A DNA stretch of 64,000 nt from RH-AL1 sp965249685 (GTDB taxonomy: Bacteria > Pseudomonadota > Alphaproteobacteria > Rhizobiales > Beijerinckiaceae), in contig CBDFMN010000003.1 of the NCBI GenBank assembly GCA_965249685.1, forward strand, positions 248,001 through 312,000, in the 5' to 3' direction. The translations under genes and the position numbers were made by a program. The first letter of the stretch is position 1. The number at the start of each line of letters is the position of its first letter. The notes beneath the pieces were generated by a model, which worked only from the letters and a program-made list of their open reading frames with translations, had not been told where the DNA came from and did not search any database. Shown here piece after piece: positions 34,240 through 42,967 of the stretch.

Positions 34240-35679
34240 ATGGACAGGCGTGAGGAGGTCGCAGCCGGGCTGGAGCCGATGGGCGAACTCGCGGTTCTGC
34301 CCGTCTTCTTCGCCCTCGGCGGCAAGCGGGTCGTGCTGGCGGGCGCCTCCGAACGCGCGGTCTGGAAAGCGGAACTCCTTCATGCCACGGGCGCAAACCT
34401 CGACGTCTTTGCCGCCGATCCCTGCGCCGCCATGCGCCGCCTGCTCGCCGCCTGTCCGCGTGCCCAACTGATCGAACGCGACTGGGGACCCGACGACCTC
34501 CCCGGAGCGGCACTCGCGCTCGTCGATGCCCATACGGACGAGGAGGCCGCGGCGTTCCGGGCCGCCGCCGGCGCGGCCGGCGTGACGATGAACGCGATCG
34601 ACAATCCGGCCTTCTGCGACTTCCAGTTCGGGGCGATGGTCAACCGCTCGCCGCTGGTGATCGGCATCTCGACCCATGGCACCGCTCCTGTTTTTGGCCA
34701 AGCGATCCGCGCCCGCGTCGAGACGCTGCTTCCGGCGGGGATCCAGGCCTGGGCGCAGGCGGCGCGGCGCTGGCGCGCGCGCGTCGTCCCGCTCGACTTG
34801 CCCTTCCATGCCCGTCGGCGGTTCTGGGAGCGGTTTTCGCTGCGCGCGCTCGCCACCGACGCCGCGCCGCGCGAAGAGGATTTCGACGCCTTCCTGACCG
34901 GCGCGCAGGCCGAGGCCGCGCACGGGCAGGGGCAGGTGACGCTCGTCGGCGCAGGCCCGGGCGACCCCGACCTCATCACACTGAAGGCCCTGCGCGCCCT
35001 GCAGGGAGCCGACGTCGTGCTGTACGATAACCTCGTCGCGCCCGAGATCGTCGCGATGGCGCGACGGGAAGCGGAGAAGATCGACGTCGGCAAGCGCGGC
35101 TACCGCCCCTCCTGCAAGCAGGACGACATCACCGCGATGATGGTCAGGCTTGGCCAAGCCGGCAAGAAGGTCGTCCGCCTCAAGGGGGGCGACCCCATGG
35201 TATTCGGCCGCGCCAACGAGGAGATCGCCGGGTTGGTCGAGGCCGGCGTGCCGGTGACCGTCGTGCCCGGCGTCACGGCCGCCCTGGGTGCCGCGGCGTC
35301 GCTGCAGATCTCGCTGACAGAGCGCAATCTCGCGCGCCGGCTGCAGTTCGTCACCGCCCACGCCAAGGATGGGCGTCTACCCGAAGACATCGATTGGGGC
35401 GCCCTCTGCGATCCGGGCGTGACGACGGTGGTCTATATGGGGATCAAGACGATGGATGCCCTCGTGGGAAAGATGCTTGCAGGCGGTCTCGACCCCGCGA
35501 CGCCCGCCGTCCTGGTCGAGCGCGCGAGCCAGCGCAACGAACGCCGCTTCGCCACCACCGTCGCCGCCATGCCGGCGCGGACGAGGGCAGCGCAGCCGGA
35601 CGGCCCCTGCCTCCTGATGGTCGGTCTCGTCTTCGCGCCGCTCCTCGAGGCGGCCGCAGCGCAGACGCTGTCCGTTTGA
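34240..35679 (+). CDS. cysG: Siroheme synthase (uroporphyrinogen-III methyltransferase / precorrin-2 dehydrogenase / ferrochelatase)
   Basis: Fused enzyme of 479 residues making siroheme for sulfite and nitrite reductases. Residues about 15-220 are the NAD-dependent dehydrogenase-chelatase part (FALGGKRVVLAGASERAVWKAELL and CNPAFCDF-like IDNPAFCDF). Residues about 225-470 are the SAM-dependent methyltransferase with VTLVGAGPGDPDLITLKALRAL, VVLYDNLVAPEI, VRLKGGDPMVFGRANEE, and VTVVPGVTAALGAAAS. The ATG at 34240 follows GAGGG and opens the conserved domain. Sulfate-activation genes cysD and cysNC lie 9 kb away. Confidence 0.95.
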   Translation: MDRREEVAAGLEPMGELAVLPVFFALGGKRVVLAGASERAVWKAELLHATGANLDVFAADPCAAMRRLLAACPRAQLIERDWGPDDLPGAALALVDAHTDEEAAAFRAAAGAAGVTMNAIDNPAFCDFQFGAMVNRSPLVIGISTHGTAPVFGQAIRARVETLLPAGIQAWAQAARRWRARVVPLDLPFHARRRFWERFSLRALATDAAPREEDFDAFLTGAQAEAAHGQGQVTLVGAGPGDPDLITLKALRALQGADVVLYDNLVAPEIVAMARREAEKIDVGKRGYRPSCKQDDITAMMVRLGQAGKKVVRLKGGDPMVFGRANEEIAGLVEAGVPVTVVPGVTAALGAAASLQISLTERNLARRLQFVTAHAKDGRLPEDIDWGALCDPGVTTVVYMGIKTMDALVGKMLAGGLDPATPAVLVERASQRNERRFATTVAAMPARTRAAQPDGPCLLMVGLVFAPLLEAAAAQTLSV

Positions 35680-35851
35680 TGAGGCCACTGCGAGACGCGC
35701 CGTTCGCTTTCACCCGGCCGGCTGTTTCCAAGCGACCGCTTTTGGTCTATGGCATGCTGCATATGCGAGACGATGCGGCCTCACGGGCGTGCGGCACGGT
35801 TCTCTGCCTCCTACACCTCTCCTTATCTTTCCTTCGAGCCCCGGCCGTCCC

Positions 35852-37672
35852 ATGAAGCTGCGAAACATCGCCATCATCGCCCACGTCGATCATGGCAAAA
35901 CCACGCTTGTCGATCGTCTCCTGCAGCAGTCGGGCTCCTTTCGCGAGAACCAGCGCGTCGCCGAGCGCGTGATGGATTCGAACGATCTCGAAAGGGAGCG
36001 TGGGATCACGATCATGGCGAAGGCGACTTCCATCGCCTACCAGGATTACCGCATCAACATCGTCGACACCCCCGGCCACGCGGATTTCGGCGGCGAGGTC
36101 GAACGCATCCTCTCGATGGTCGATGGCGCGATCGTGCTGGTCGATGCCTCCGAGGGGCCGATGCCGCAGACCAAGTTCGTTGTCGGCAAGGCTCTGAAGA
36201 TCGGTCTGAAGCCGATCGTCGCCGTCAACAAGGTGGACAAGCCGGACGCCCGCATCGACGAGGTGGTGAACGAGGTGTTCGACCTTTTCGCCGCCCTCGA
36301 CGCGACCGACGACCAGCTCGATTTCCCCATCCTCTACGGGTCGGCCAAGCAGGGTTGGATGGCCAACAGCCCGGACGGGCCGAAGGACGGCATGACGCCC
36401 TTGTTCGACCTCGTCCTGAAGCACGTGCCGGAGCCAAGGGTGGAAGAGGGCGGCTTCCGCATGCTCGCGACCCTGCTCGAAGCGAACCCCTACCTGGGCC
36501 GAATCGTCACCGGCCGCGTCTTCGCCGGCTCCGTCAAGCCGAACCAGGCCGTCAAGGTCCTCGACCGCACGGGGAAGGTCGTGGAACAGGGCAGGGTGTC
36601 GAAGATCCTTGCCTTCCGCGGTATCGAACGCGCGCCGATCGAGGAGGCCGAGGCCGGCGACATCGTCGCCATCGCGGGGCTGACCAAATTCAACGTGGCC
36701 GACACGCTCTGCGCGATGGAAGTGACCGAACCGCTTCAGGCGCAGCCGATCGATCCGCCGACCCTGTCAATGACCTTTCTCGTCAACGATTCGCCGCTTG
36801 CCGGCACGGAGGGCGACAAGGTGACCACGCGCGTCATCCGCGATCGCCTAATGAAGGAGGCGGAAGGCAACGTCGCGCTGAAGATCGAGGATTCGCCCAG
36901 CGGCGACAGCTACATCGTCTCGGGTCGCGGCGAGCTTCAGCTCGCCATCCTCATCGAGGTCATGCGACGCGAAGGTTTTGAGCTCGGCGTGTCCCGGCCG
37001 AAGGTCGTGTTCCAGAAGAGTGAGGACGGGACGCTCCTCGAGCCGATCGAGGAAGTCGTCATCGACGTCGACGAGGAACACTCCGGCGTCGTCGTGCAGA
37101 AGATGTCGGAACGCAAGGCCGAAATGGTCGAGATGCGCCCCTCCGGCGGCAACCGGCAACGGCTGGTCTTTTACGCGCCGACGCGCGGCCTGATCGGGTA
37201 TCAGGGCGAACTCCTGACCGACACCAAGGGCACGGCCATTATGAACCGGCTGTTCCACGAATACGCGCCGTGGAAGGGCGAGGTCGCCGGTCGCCGCAAC
37301 GGCGTGCTGATCTCCAACGACCAGGGCGAGAGCGTCGCTTACGCCATGTGGAAGCTCGAAGACCGTGGCCCGATGATGATCGACCCCGGCATCAAGGTTT
37401 ATCGCGGCATGATCATCGGCGAGCATTCTCGCGAGAACGACCTCGAGATCAACGTGCTGAAGGGCAAGCAGCTCACCAACATCCGCGCCGCCGGCAAGGA
37501 CGAGGCTGTGCGCCTGACCCCGCCGATCCGCATGACGCTCGAGAAGGCGCTGGCCTACATCGAGGACGACGAGCTGGTCGAGGTGACGCCGAAGTCGATC
37601 CGGCTGCGCAAGACCTATCTCGATCCGAACGAGCGCAAGCGGTTCAGCCGCGCGAAGGAGGCGGTGGCCTAA
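35852..37672 (+). CDS. typA: Ribosome-associated translational GTPase TypA/BipA
   Basis: 606 residues, the typical TypA length. The GTPase domain has G1 AHVDHGKTT at residues 12-20, G2 ERERGITIM, G3 DTPGHADFGGE, and G4 NKVDKPDAR. EF-G-like domains II, III and V follow, then the TypA-specific C-terminal domain (RTYLDPNERKR type, here RKTYLDPNERKRFS). It acts on ribosomes during stress and subunit assembly. The ATG at 35852 was chosen because MKLRNIAIIAHVDHGKTT is the standard beginning. Confidence 0.97.
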   Translation: MKLRNIAIIAHVDHGKTTLVDRLLQQSGSFRENQRVAERVMDSNDLERERGITIMAKATSIAYQDYRINIVDTPGHADFGGEVERILSMVDGAIVLVDASEGPMPQTKFVVGKALKIGLKPIVAVNKVDKPDARIDEVVNEVFDLFAALDATDDQLDFPILYGSAKQGWMANSPDGPKDGMTPLFDLVLKHVPEPRVEEGGFRMLATLLEANPYLGRIVTGRVFAGSVKPNQAVKVLDRTGKVVEQGRVSKILAFRGIERAPIEEAEAGDIVAIAGLTKFNVADTLCAMEVTEPLQAQPIDPPTLSMTFLVNDSPLAGTEGDKVTTRVIRDRLMKEAEGNVALKIEDSPSGDSYIVSGRGELQLAILIEVMRREGFELGVSRPKVVFQKSEDGTLLEPIEEVVIDVDEEHSGVVVQKMSERKAEMVEMRPSGGNRQRLVFYAPTRGLIGYQGELLTDTKGTAIMNRLFHEYAPWKGEVAGRRNGVLISNDQGESVAYAMWKLEDRGPMMIDPGIKVYRGMIIGEHSRENDLEINVLKGKQLTNIRAAGKDEAVRLTPPIRMTLEKALAYIEDDELVEVTPKSIRLRKTYLDPNERKRFSRAKEAVA

Positions 37673-37747
37673 GGCTACACACCGCCTCGGCCTCGGTGAG
37701 AGTCCGTGCTTGGGGATGCGGGCGTCCTCAGGCTGCGCCGGCCGTGA

Positions 37748-38128
37748 TTACTTGCAGATCAGCACAGCCATGCCGGCGGCGGTCGCGAGGGCGACGGCCC
37801 GGACGTCGGGCGGCGTCGCCGGATCCTGCGCCACGAGCGTCGCGTCAGCGCGAAGGCCATCGTCGCACGCACAGCTCGGTAAGGTGCCGGTCGTCGTACA
37901 GGCGTCGTGGTGCATGCAGGCTGTGTCGAGGGCGTCGACCGGTTCGGTCCCGGGGCGATTGCCGATCCCGCAATAATTTCCATGGATCAGCAGCGGGCCG
38001 GACCGTAGCGCCGTGATCCCGCTCTTCGCGATCTGCGCGAGGGCGAACTGCTGAGCGTGCAGCGGTGTCACCAATGCCATTAATATAGCAAGCGCGCCAG
38101 CGGCACTCCTCAATCGATACCCCGCCAT
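37748..38128 (-). CDS. Secreted phospholipase A2-like protein
   Basis: 126 residues with a signal peptide (about 1-25, AAGALAILMALVTPLHA). The mature part contains HGNYCGIGNRP and a short spacer to PVDALDTACMHHDACT, which matches the calcium loop (YCGxGN) and catalytic helix (LDxACxxHDxC) of the phospholipase A2 fold. The catalytic histidine-aspartate pair and its neighbouring cysteines are present. Six cysteines in total could form disulfides in the periplasm. Bacterial members are known but few are characterised. The gene stands alone and converges with typA. Confidence 0.83.
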   Translation of the reverse strand: MAGYRLRSAAGALAILMALVTPLHAQQFALAQIAKSGITALRSGPLLIHGNYCGIGNRPGTEPVDALDTACMHHDACTTTGTLPSCACDDGLRADATLVAQDPATPPDVRAVALATAAGMAVLICK

Positions 38129-38279
38129 CCAACCGCCCTCGCCCTAAGCTGCGCCTTGAAGGTTTCAAGACGTCTGCGGCGGCGTTTGGTTCCGTCGGGC
38201 GAGTTTTGAACGCGATCATCGCCGAGTCGAAGTGCGCCCCGGCCGAGCAAATCGGCCGGGGCACCGAGGCGATGCGACC

Positions 38280-38960
38280 TCAGGCGGCGAGAGAGTGGTT
38301 CTGGCCGACGCCGAGGCTTTGCAGGAATGCCGCGATGGCCTGCGTGCGACGGTCGCAGCCGAGCTTCTCCAGAATCGCCGAGACGTGGCTCTTGACCGTG
38401 CCCTCGGTGACGCCAAGCTCCCATGCGATCTGCTTGTTGAGCAGACCGCGGGTCATGAGCTCAAGGATCTCGACCTGCCGGCTCGACAGCTTGGACAGGC
38501 CGGTCGCCTGGGACGTCTTCTCGTGCTTGAAGTAGGTGTGACCCTCGACGATCGTGCTGATGGCGCTTTCCAGGTCCTTCGGCTCGCATTCTGGCGAAAT
38601 GACGCCCGCGACGCCGCGCAATTGCAGGAGGCGGTGCGCGCTCTCGTCCGTGCAGGCGACGATCGCGATGGCGATACCCTGGGAGCGGACATGGTCGCGA
38701 AGGCCGGTCGCGTCTTTCTCGAGAGCGGACCAGGCAGAGACGTCGGCGATGATGACGTCGCCGCGCCGCGCGTTACGGATGGTTTCGGCTGCATCCGCGA
38801 GCTTACCGGCCTGGTGGATGGCCATGCCGTTCATGCTCGCGTAGAGGCGCAAAGCGCTGGCGATGCCAAGTCGCATCACCGGCCCGGTGTAGACAACGAT
38901 GAGCGATGACGCGTTGACGGAGACGTCGATGGCCCGGCTGTCGAAGCTTTTATATGGCAT
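38280..38960 (-). CDS. LuxR/NarL-type regulator with degenerate receiver
   Basis: 226 residues. The C-terminal GerE helix-turn-helix is intact (LSSRQVEILELMTRGLLNKQ, then VTEGTVKSHVSAILEKLG). The N-terminal part has receiver-like length and secondary structure, and an aspartate at the phospho-acceptor place (DVIIADVSAW). However, the acidic pair after strand 1 is replaced (LIVVYTGPVM) and the conserved lysine is lost (GVISPECEP). It therefore probably works without classical phosphorylation. The ATG at 38960 has a perfect GGAGGAAACA ribosome site. It is divergent from the ScfR-type regulator and no kinase is adjacent. Confidence 0.9.
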   Translation of the reverse strand: MPYKSFDSRAIDVSVNASSLIVVYTGPVMRLGIASALRLYASMNGMAIHQAGKLADAAETIRNARRGDVIIADVSAWSALEKDATGLRDHVRSQGIAIAIVACTDESAHRLLQLRGVAGVISPECEPKDLESAISTIVEGHTYFKHEKTSQATGLSKLSSRQVEILELMTRGLLNKQIAWELGVTEGTVKSHVSAILEKLGCDRRTQAIAAFLQSLGVGQNHSLAA

Positions 38961-39029
38961 TGTTTCCTCCTTACATCTGTCATTGGACATATCGGGAAAC
39001 GCAAAGACGGGCAGGTTCAAAAGCGCGCG

Positions 39030-39061
39030 TTTGCGAAGTCGTTGCAAACGTGATTTGCAAT
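39030..39061. promoter_or_regulatory. Candidate ScfR/PccR operator: three TTTGCAAA-like boxes
   Basis: TTTGCGAA (39030-39037), GTTGCAAA (39041-39048) and TTTGCAAT (39054-39061), separated by 3 and 5 bases. This is close to the TTTGCAAA-4-TTTGCAAA site described for the PccR regulator of the same family. The boxes sit directly before the ATG at 39075, which suggests autoregulation. Confidence 0.55.
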
Positions 39062-39074
39062 GTTACAATCAATT

Positions 39075-40499
39075 ATGCGTCAAAAAATCTATGCGGGTGC
39101 CAAAATCCGGCATATGCGCGAGGCGAACAACCTCAACCAAAGCGCCTTCGCGGATCGACTCGGCCTGTCTGCGAGTTACCTCAACCAGATTGAGAACAAT
39201 CAGCGGCCGTTGACGGCCCCGGTGCTCCTCGCGCTGGCGCAGGCTTTCTCCGTCGACATCGGCACCTTCGTGCAGGAGGACAGCGAGCGTCTCCTCAGCG
39301 ACCTCAAGGAGGCTTTGGCGGACCCGGTGTTTGCCGGCCTGGCGCCGAACGGTCAGGACCTGAAGACGATCGCGGCCAATGTGCCCTGGTTCGCCCACGC
39401 CTTCCTCAACATGCACGTCGCCTTCCGCCGCACGGGCGAGCGGCTCCACATGCTGGACGAGGTCTATGCCTCGGGCCAGGAGGGCGGGCGCCAGCCGGGC
39501 GTCCTGATGCCCTACGAGGAGGTCCGCGACTTCCTGCACTACCGCAGCAACTATTTCGACGCGCTGGACCAGGCGGCCGAGGAACTGGCGGAGCAGATCT
39601 TCGGCTCCGTCGCCGCGCGCGCGGAGAATCTGGCCGATCACCTTTTTAAGCGCCATTCCATCCGCATCGAGGCCGAGCGGGTCGAGCCGCATTCGCGCTT
39701 CATGCGGCGGCTCGACCGCAAGGCGAAGGTTCTATGGCTCCGGGAGGGTATCGACCCATCGTCGGCGATCTTCCTCATGGCGCAGCAGATCGGCCTGCTG
39801 GAGCAGAGCGGCGAGATCGAGACGATCGTGGCTTCCGCCAACTTCAAGACCGCCGACGCCGAGGCCATCACCCGGCTGGCGCTCGGCAATTATTTCGCGG
39901 GCGCTGTGCTGATGCCCTACGAGCGGTTCCTGACGGCGGCCCGCCAGACGCGCTACGATGCCGAGCGGCTTTGCTCCATGTTCGGCGCGAGCTTCGAGCA
40001 GGTCGGCCATCGCTTTTCGACGCTGCAGAAGCCGAACGCCAAGGGAGTGCCCTTCTACTTCGTGCGCTTCGATCGGGCCGGCAACATCATTAAGCGCCAT
40101 TCCTCCACGCGCTTCCAGTTCGCCCGGTTCGGTGGAAGTTGCCCGCTCTGGAACGTCCACGAGGCGCTCGAGGCGGGTGGGCGCACGCTGGTGCAGATCG
40201 CCGAGATGCCTGACCGGGTCCGCTACCTCTGCGTTGCGCGCGGCGTTACGAAGTCCGGTGGCAGCCACCTGGCGCCGCCACGCCATTACGCGCTGGGGAT
40301 CGGTTGCGAAATCGCCCATGCGGGCGAAGTCGTCTATGCCGACGCGCTCGACCTGAAAACCGCGCCAGTGACGCTGATCGGCGTGAGCTGCCGCATGTGC
40401 GAGCGCACCGATTGCCCGCAACGCGCCGCGCCACCGATCGACCGCGCCCTGACGGTCGATCCCGATCGACGCGACTTCGTGCCCTTCCGCTTCTCCTGA
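39075..40499 (+). CDS. Short-chain fatty acyl-CoA regulator, ScfR/PccR (XRE) family
   Basis: 474 residues. An XRE helix-turn-helix is at about 5-65 (KIRHMREANNLNQSAFADRL, then ASYLNQIENNQRPL). An IrrE-like middle domain follows (about 170-290), then a C-terminal acyl-CoA-sensing domain of the DUF2083 type ending with the cysteine cluster CRMCERTDCPQRA. Relatives sense propionyl- or other short-chain acyl-CoA and switch carbon pathways (PccR, MccR, RamB). The ATG at 39075 is chosen over 39060 because the upstream one lies inside a putative operator box. No acyl-CoA genes are adjacent. Confidence 0.9.
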   Translation: MRQKIYAGAKIRHMREANNLNQSAFADRLGLSASYLNQIENNQRPLTAPVLLALAQAFSVDIGTFVQEDSERLLSDLKEALADPVFAGLAPNGQDLKTIAANVPWFAHAFLNMHVAFRRTGERLHMLDEVYASGQEGGRQPGVLMPYEEVRDFLHYRSNYFDALDQAAEELAEQIFGSVAARAENLADHLFKRHSIRIEAERVEPHSRFMRRLDRKAKVLWLREGIDPSSAIFLMAQQIGLLEQSGEIETIVASANFKTADAEAITRLALGNYFAGAVLMPYERFLTAARQTRYDAERLCSMFGASFEQVGHRFSTLQKPNAKGVPFYFVRFDRAGNIIKRHSSTRFQFARFGGSCPLWNVHEALEAGGRTLVQIAEMPDRVRYLCVARGVTKSGGSHLAPPRHYALGIGCEIAHAGEVVYADALDLKTAPVTLIGVSCRMCERTDCPQRAAPPIDRALTVDPDRRDFVPFRFS

Positions 40500-40505
40500 G
40501 CGAGG

Positions 40506-42074
40506 TTACGTCGTGAACGGGTGGTATTGGTAGGCCCAGGTTTCCGTCAGGGCCTCCCCGGCGAAGCGGAGGAAGCAGCGCAACTCGACCGGCTCTGTGC
40601 CTTGCGCGTCGAGATCGAACTGCACGCGCCAGAGCGCGTCGTTGCCGTCGGGCGACGCTTCGGTCACGATGTTGGAGATAGTGCCACGGGCGGCGGTGAG
40701 GACCGGCTCCGGCGGGTGCTCGTCGTTGCGCGGCTTGAGGATGGCGCCCTCGAACTCCACCACGAACTTGCGCAACGTCTTCGAGCGCGGCGCGCCTTGG
40801 ATCGCGCCTTGGCCGAGCCGCGTCGCCACGCAGAGCGCCAGCGCCCCAGGAAACGGGTCCTTGTCGCACCAGTGCAGCCGATAATCGTAATGCAGCGTCT
40901 GTCCCGCCTGCGTCGGCTCCTTCGGCACCCAGAACAGGACGATGTTGTCGTAGATCTCGTTGTTGGTGGGAATCTCGACCAACTGGACCGATCCGGCCCC
41001 CCATTTGCCCAGTGGCTCCACCCAGCCGCAGGGGCGTTTCTCGTAATAGACGCCGTCGAGATAATGGTCATAGACCTTGTCGCGCTGCATCAGGCCGAAG
41101 CCGCGCGGCGACTGGTCGAAGAACGAGGAGATCATCAGGTTTTTCGGGCTGTTCAGCGGGCGCCACAGGTGTTCGCCGCTGCCTGTCCAGATCGCCACGC
41201 CGTCGGAATCGTGGATCTCGGGCCGCCAATCCTCGGCGAGCGGCTTCAGCGTCTCGGAGTACCAGTACATCGAAGTCAGCGGCGCGATGCCGAGGCGTTC
41301 GATAGGCTTGCGCAGGTGCAGGTCGCAGGAGATGTCCATCGTGACGGCGGCGTCCCGATGCATGACGAACCGGTAGGCGCCCGCCACGCTCGGTCCGTCC
41401 AGCAACGCGAAGACGTGGACGGGGTCGCCGTCCTTCGCCCCTTCCTCGATCCAGAGGTGCGTGAAGTCGGGAAATTCCTCCGGGTTGGCGACGCCGGTGT
41501 TCTGCGCGAGCCCGCGGGCGGACAGGCCGAACTGGTTGCTCTCGCCCACCGCGCGGAAATAGGAGGCGCCGATGAAGCGGGCCCAGCCCTCGTGGCCTTT
41601 CAAGCCCGGTTTGTCGAAGGCCTGCCCGATCTCCAGCCCTGCCATAGGCGAGGGCTCGTTCGGCAGCTTGCCCAGCGGATTGTTGGCGCCGTGCCGGAAA
41701 TAATAGGGCTGGTAGAGGATCTCGCGGGCGTCCGGGCCCTCCACGACGTGCATGCGCACCGTCTTCAGGAAGATCTGGCCAACGGCCAGGAAAGTCACGG
41801 GGTACGGTCCGCCTGCGTAGAGGGCGAGATCGGGGTCGAACGTTGTGTTGCGCGCGACGTCGTAGTCCATGGTTTTCAGGATCGTCGGATCCGGCATCGG
41901 CGGCGGCTCGTAGGGCTTCTGCGCCAGGGCGGCTGCACGCCGTTTCAATTGGTCATAGCTGAATGGGGCGGGTGCGCCGAACTTCAGGCCGGGCGACGCG
42001 GCGTGAGCCTTGGGAAGAAACGGCGACAATTGCGCGACGGCGGCGATCTGCAGAAGATGTCGGCGAGAGAACAT
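40506..42074 (-). CDS. opgD: Periplasmic glucan biosynthesis protein OpgD/OpgG (MdoD-like)
   Basis: 522 residues. A twin-arginine signal (SRRHLLQIAAVAQLSPFL) at the N-terminus points to Tat export, as for OpgD. The mature MdoG domain starts PFSYDQLKRRAAALA and shows LYAGGPYPVTFLAVGQIFLK, FIGASYFRAVGESNQFGLSA, and the C-terminal RDPFPG-type segment DKDPFPGALALCVATRLG. The protein shapes osmoregulated periplasmic glucans. The glucosyltransferase opgH is not in the window. It ends 6 bases from the ScfR gene stop, tail to tail. Confidence 0.94.
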   Translation of the reverse strand: MFSRRHLLQIAAVAQLSPFLPKAHAASPGLKFGAPAPFSYDQLKRRAAALAQKPYEPPPMPDPTILKTMDYDVARNTTFDPDLALYAGGPYPVTFLAVGQIFLKTVRMHVVEGPDAREILYQPYYFRHGANNPLGKLPNEPSPMAGLEIGQAFDKPGLKGHEGWARFIGASYFRAVGESNQFGLSARGLAQNTGVANPEEFPDFTHLWIEEGAKDGDPVHVFALLDGPSVAGAYRFVMHRDAAVTMDISCDLHLRKPIERLGIAPLTSMYWYSETLKPLAEDWRPEIHDSDGVAIWTGSGEHLWRPLNSPKNLMISSFFDQSPRGFGLMQRDKVYDHYLDGVYYEKRPCGWVEPLGKWGAGSVQLVEIPTNNEIYDNIVLFWVPKEPTQAGQTLHYDYRLHWCDKDPFPGALALCVATRLGQGAIQGAPRSKTLRKFVVEFEGAILKPRNDEHPPEPVLTAARGTISNIVTEASPDGNDALWRVQFDLDAQGTEPVELRCFLRFAGEALTETWAYQYHPFTT

Positions 42075-42203
42075 AAACCTGCCAGGATTGTCGTCGGTGG
42101 GTCGGATGCCATCATCGCTAGCACTATGATCCTTACCAACCTATAGGAACCGCGGCTTTGGTCATGGTGCGGGGTCTTTGCCTGACCTGTAGAGGTGAGA
42201 CGG

Positions 42204-42725
42204 ATGGGTGGGACGCAGGCAGGCGCAACCCTGGTGCTGGGTGGCGCGCGCTCTGGTAAGAGCCGGTTCGCGCAGGAACAGGCGGAGGCAAGCCCCCTCG
42301 AATTGGTCTTCGTGGCGACCGCGCAGGCCTATGACGCGGAGATGGAGGACCGCATCGCCCACCACGCCGCCGCGCGTGGCCCTCGCTGGCGACTGCGGGA
42401 GGCGCCGCTCGACCTGGCCGAGGTCCTGGCGGAGGCTGACGGCACGCGCTTTCTGCTGGTGGATTGCCTGACCCTCTGGCTCAGCAACGTCATGCTGCGC
42501 GGCGACGATCCGGACTCAGCCGCCGCAGCGCTTGCGGCGGCGGCGGCTGCGCTGCGAGGACCTGCCATCTTCGTGTCGAACGAGGTCGGCTCGGGCATCG
42601 TCCCGGACAATGCGCTCGCGCGCCGGTTCCGCGACGCGCAGGGGCGTCTCAACCAAGCGATGGCCGCGGTCTGCGGCCGCGTGGTTCTCGTGGTGGCCGG
42701 CCTGCCGTTGACGTTGAAGGCGTAG
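42204..42725 (+). CDS. cobP: Adenosylcobinamide kinase / adenosylcobinamide-phosphate guanylyltransferase
   Basis: 173 residues, the CobP/CobU length. Walker A is GGARSGKSRFAQEQAE at about 14-29, followed by FVATAQAYDAEMEDRI and HHAARG, the usual active-site histidine region, then DCLTLWLSN and VSNEVGSGIVP. It makes GDP-cobinamide in the late steps of cobalamin synthesis. It is isolated from other cob genes, and no cobalamin riboswitch is visible in the 129-base gap upstream. The ATG at 42204 follows GAGGTGA. Confidence 0.95.
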   Translation: MGGTQAGATLVLGGARSGKSRFAQEQAEASPLELVFVATAQAYDAEMEDRIAHHAAARGPRWRLREAPLDLAEVLAEADGTRFLLVDCLTLWLSNVMLRGDDPDSAAAALAAAAAALRGPAIFVSNEVGSGIVPDNALARRFRDAQGRLNQAMAAVCGRVVLVVAGLPLTLKA

Positions 42726-42967
42726 GCCTCTGCCGGGCCTCGTCCCATTCCGTGGTTCTCGCGAGTGCAGCGAAGCGATCCCGGGCAAATGCGGCGATCG
42801 GCAGGCGTGCGGACTCGGTCTCAGCTCGTGACGGACCGCTGCTTTGGCTTGCTTCCTGCACTTGCAAACACCGATCGACCCGATTGCCTCCGGCCGGTGT
42901 CCGCTCCGCCATTGCCCTGCTGGCGGCGCACCTCTATGTCCCGTGCTCCCGTCAGCTCTGGATCTTC

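Noticed and set aside
38169..38193. GGAAC-N16-CGTC on the minus strand before the phospholipase-like gene as an EcfG promoter
   Set aside because: The last T of the -10 element, needed in known EcfG promoters, is missing.
42075..42203. Cobalamin riboswitch before cobP
   Set aside because: No B12-box-like sequence or matching stems could be seen in the short gap.
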